A DNA stretch of 6,204 bases from CAZNKU01 sp045654805 (GTDB taxonomy: Bacteria > Bacillota > Clostridia > Monoglobales > Firm-18): positions 1-6,204 of the forward strand of contig JAZOOD010000054.1 in NCBI GenBank assembly GCA_045654805.1, written 5' to 3'. Below, piece after piece: positions 6,193-6,204 of this stretch (position 1 is its first letter; every line of letters starts with the position of its first letter). Made by a program: the position numbers and the translations under genes. The notes under the pieces are model-generated. The model was not told where the DNA came from and made no database searches. It saw only the letters and a program-made list of their open reading frames with translations.

Positions 6193-6204
6193 TTGGTAAC
6201 TAAG

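Overview
The window looks like chromosomal DNA from a low-GC Gram-positive anaerobe of the class Clostridia (Lachnospiraceae or Oscillospiraceae-like). The grounds are the AT-rich spacers, strong GGAGG-type ribosome sites, consensus sigma-A promoters and protein families common in gut clostridia. No species can be named from the sequence. All genes lie on the minus strand, so the window reads right to left. There are no tRNA, rRNA, CRISPR or IS elements.

Layout in transcription order. (1) 5629-6152: a SLOG-family (DUF1273/YpsA-like) gene whose conserved N-terminus is out of frame with its only good ATG, because a run of A appears one base short. (2) 5432-5628: a spacer with an extended -10 promoter and a perfect 12-bp tandem repeat. 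(3) 3134-5431: a membrane-anchored diguanylate cyclase (two membrane helices, extracellular Cache-like sensor, GAF-like region, intact GGDEF, C-terminal PAS-like domain). It has no RxxD inhibitory site. (4) 2891-3133: a TTGACA/TAAACT promoter, then a class I c-di-GMP riboswitch (GEMM-I) whose 3' strand is also the 5' arm of a strong intrinsic terminator. (5) 2054-2890: a soluble stand-alone EAL phosphodiesterase with every catalytic residue. (6) 1651-2040: a GtrA-family membrane protein. (7) 1096-1638: a left-handed beta-helix acyltransferase. (8) 1-1075: a Wzx-like polysaccharide flippase that runs off the left edge. Genes 5 to 8 are 12 to 20 bases apart and form one operon behind the riboswitch.

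How it fits together (inference). The sensor cyclase makes c-di-GMP. The riboswitch in the next leader senses it and, by the geometry of the overlapping stems, lets transcription proceed when ligand is bound. This turns on a phosphodiesterase that destroys the signal, together with membrane and envelope-glycan genes (lipid-linked sugar translocation, O-acetylation, flipping). The result would be a compact negative-feedback circuit that links a cell-surface polysaccharide programme to c-di-GMP and limits itself. Product inhibition missing from the cyclase may be replaced by this RNA-level control.
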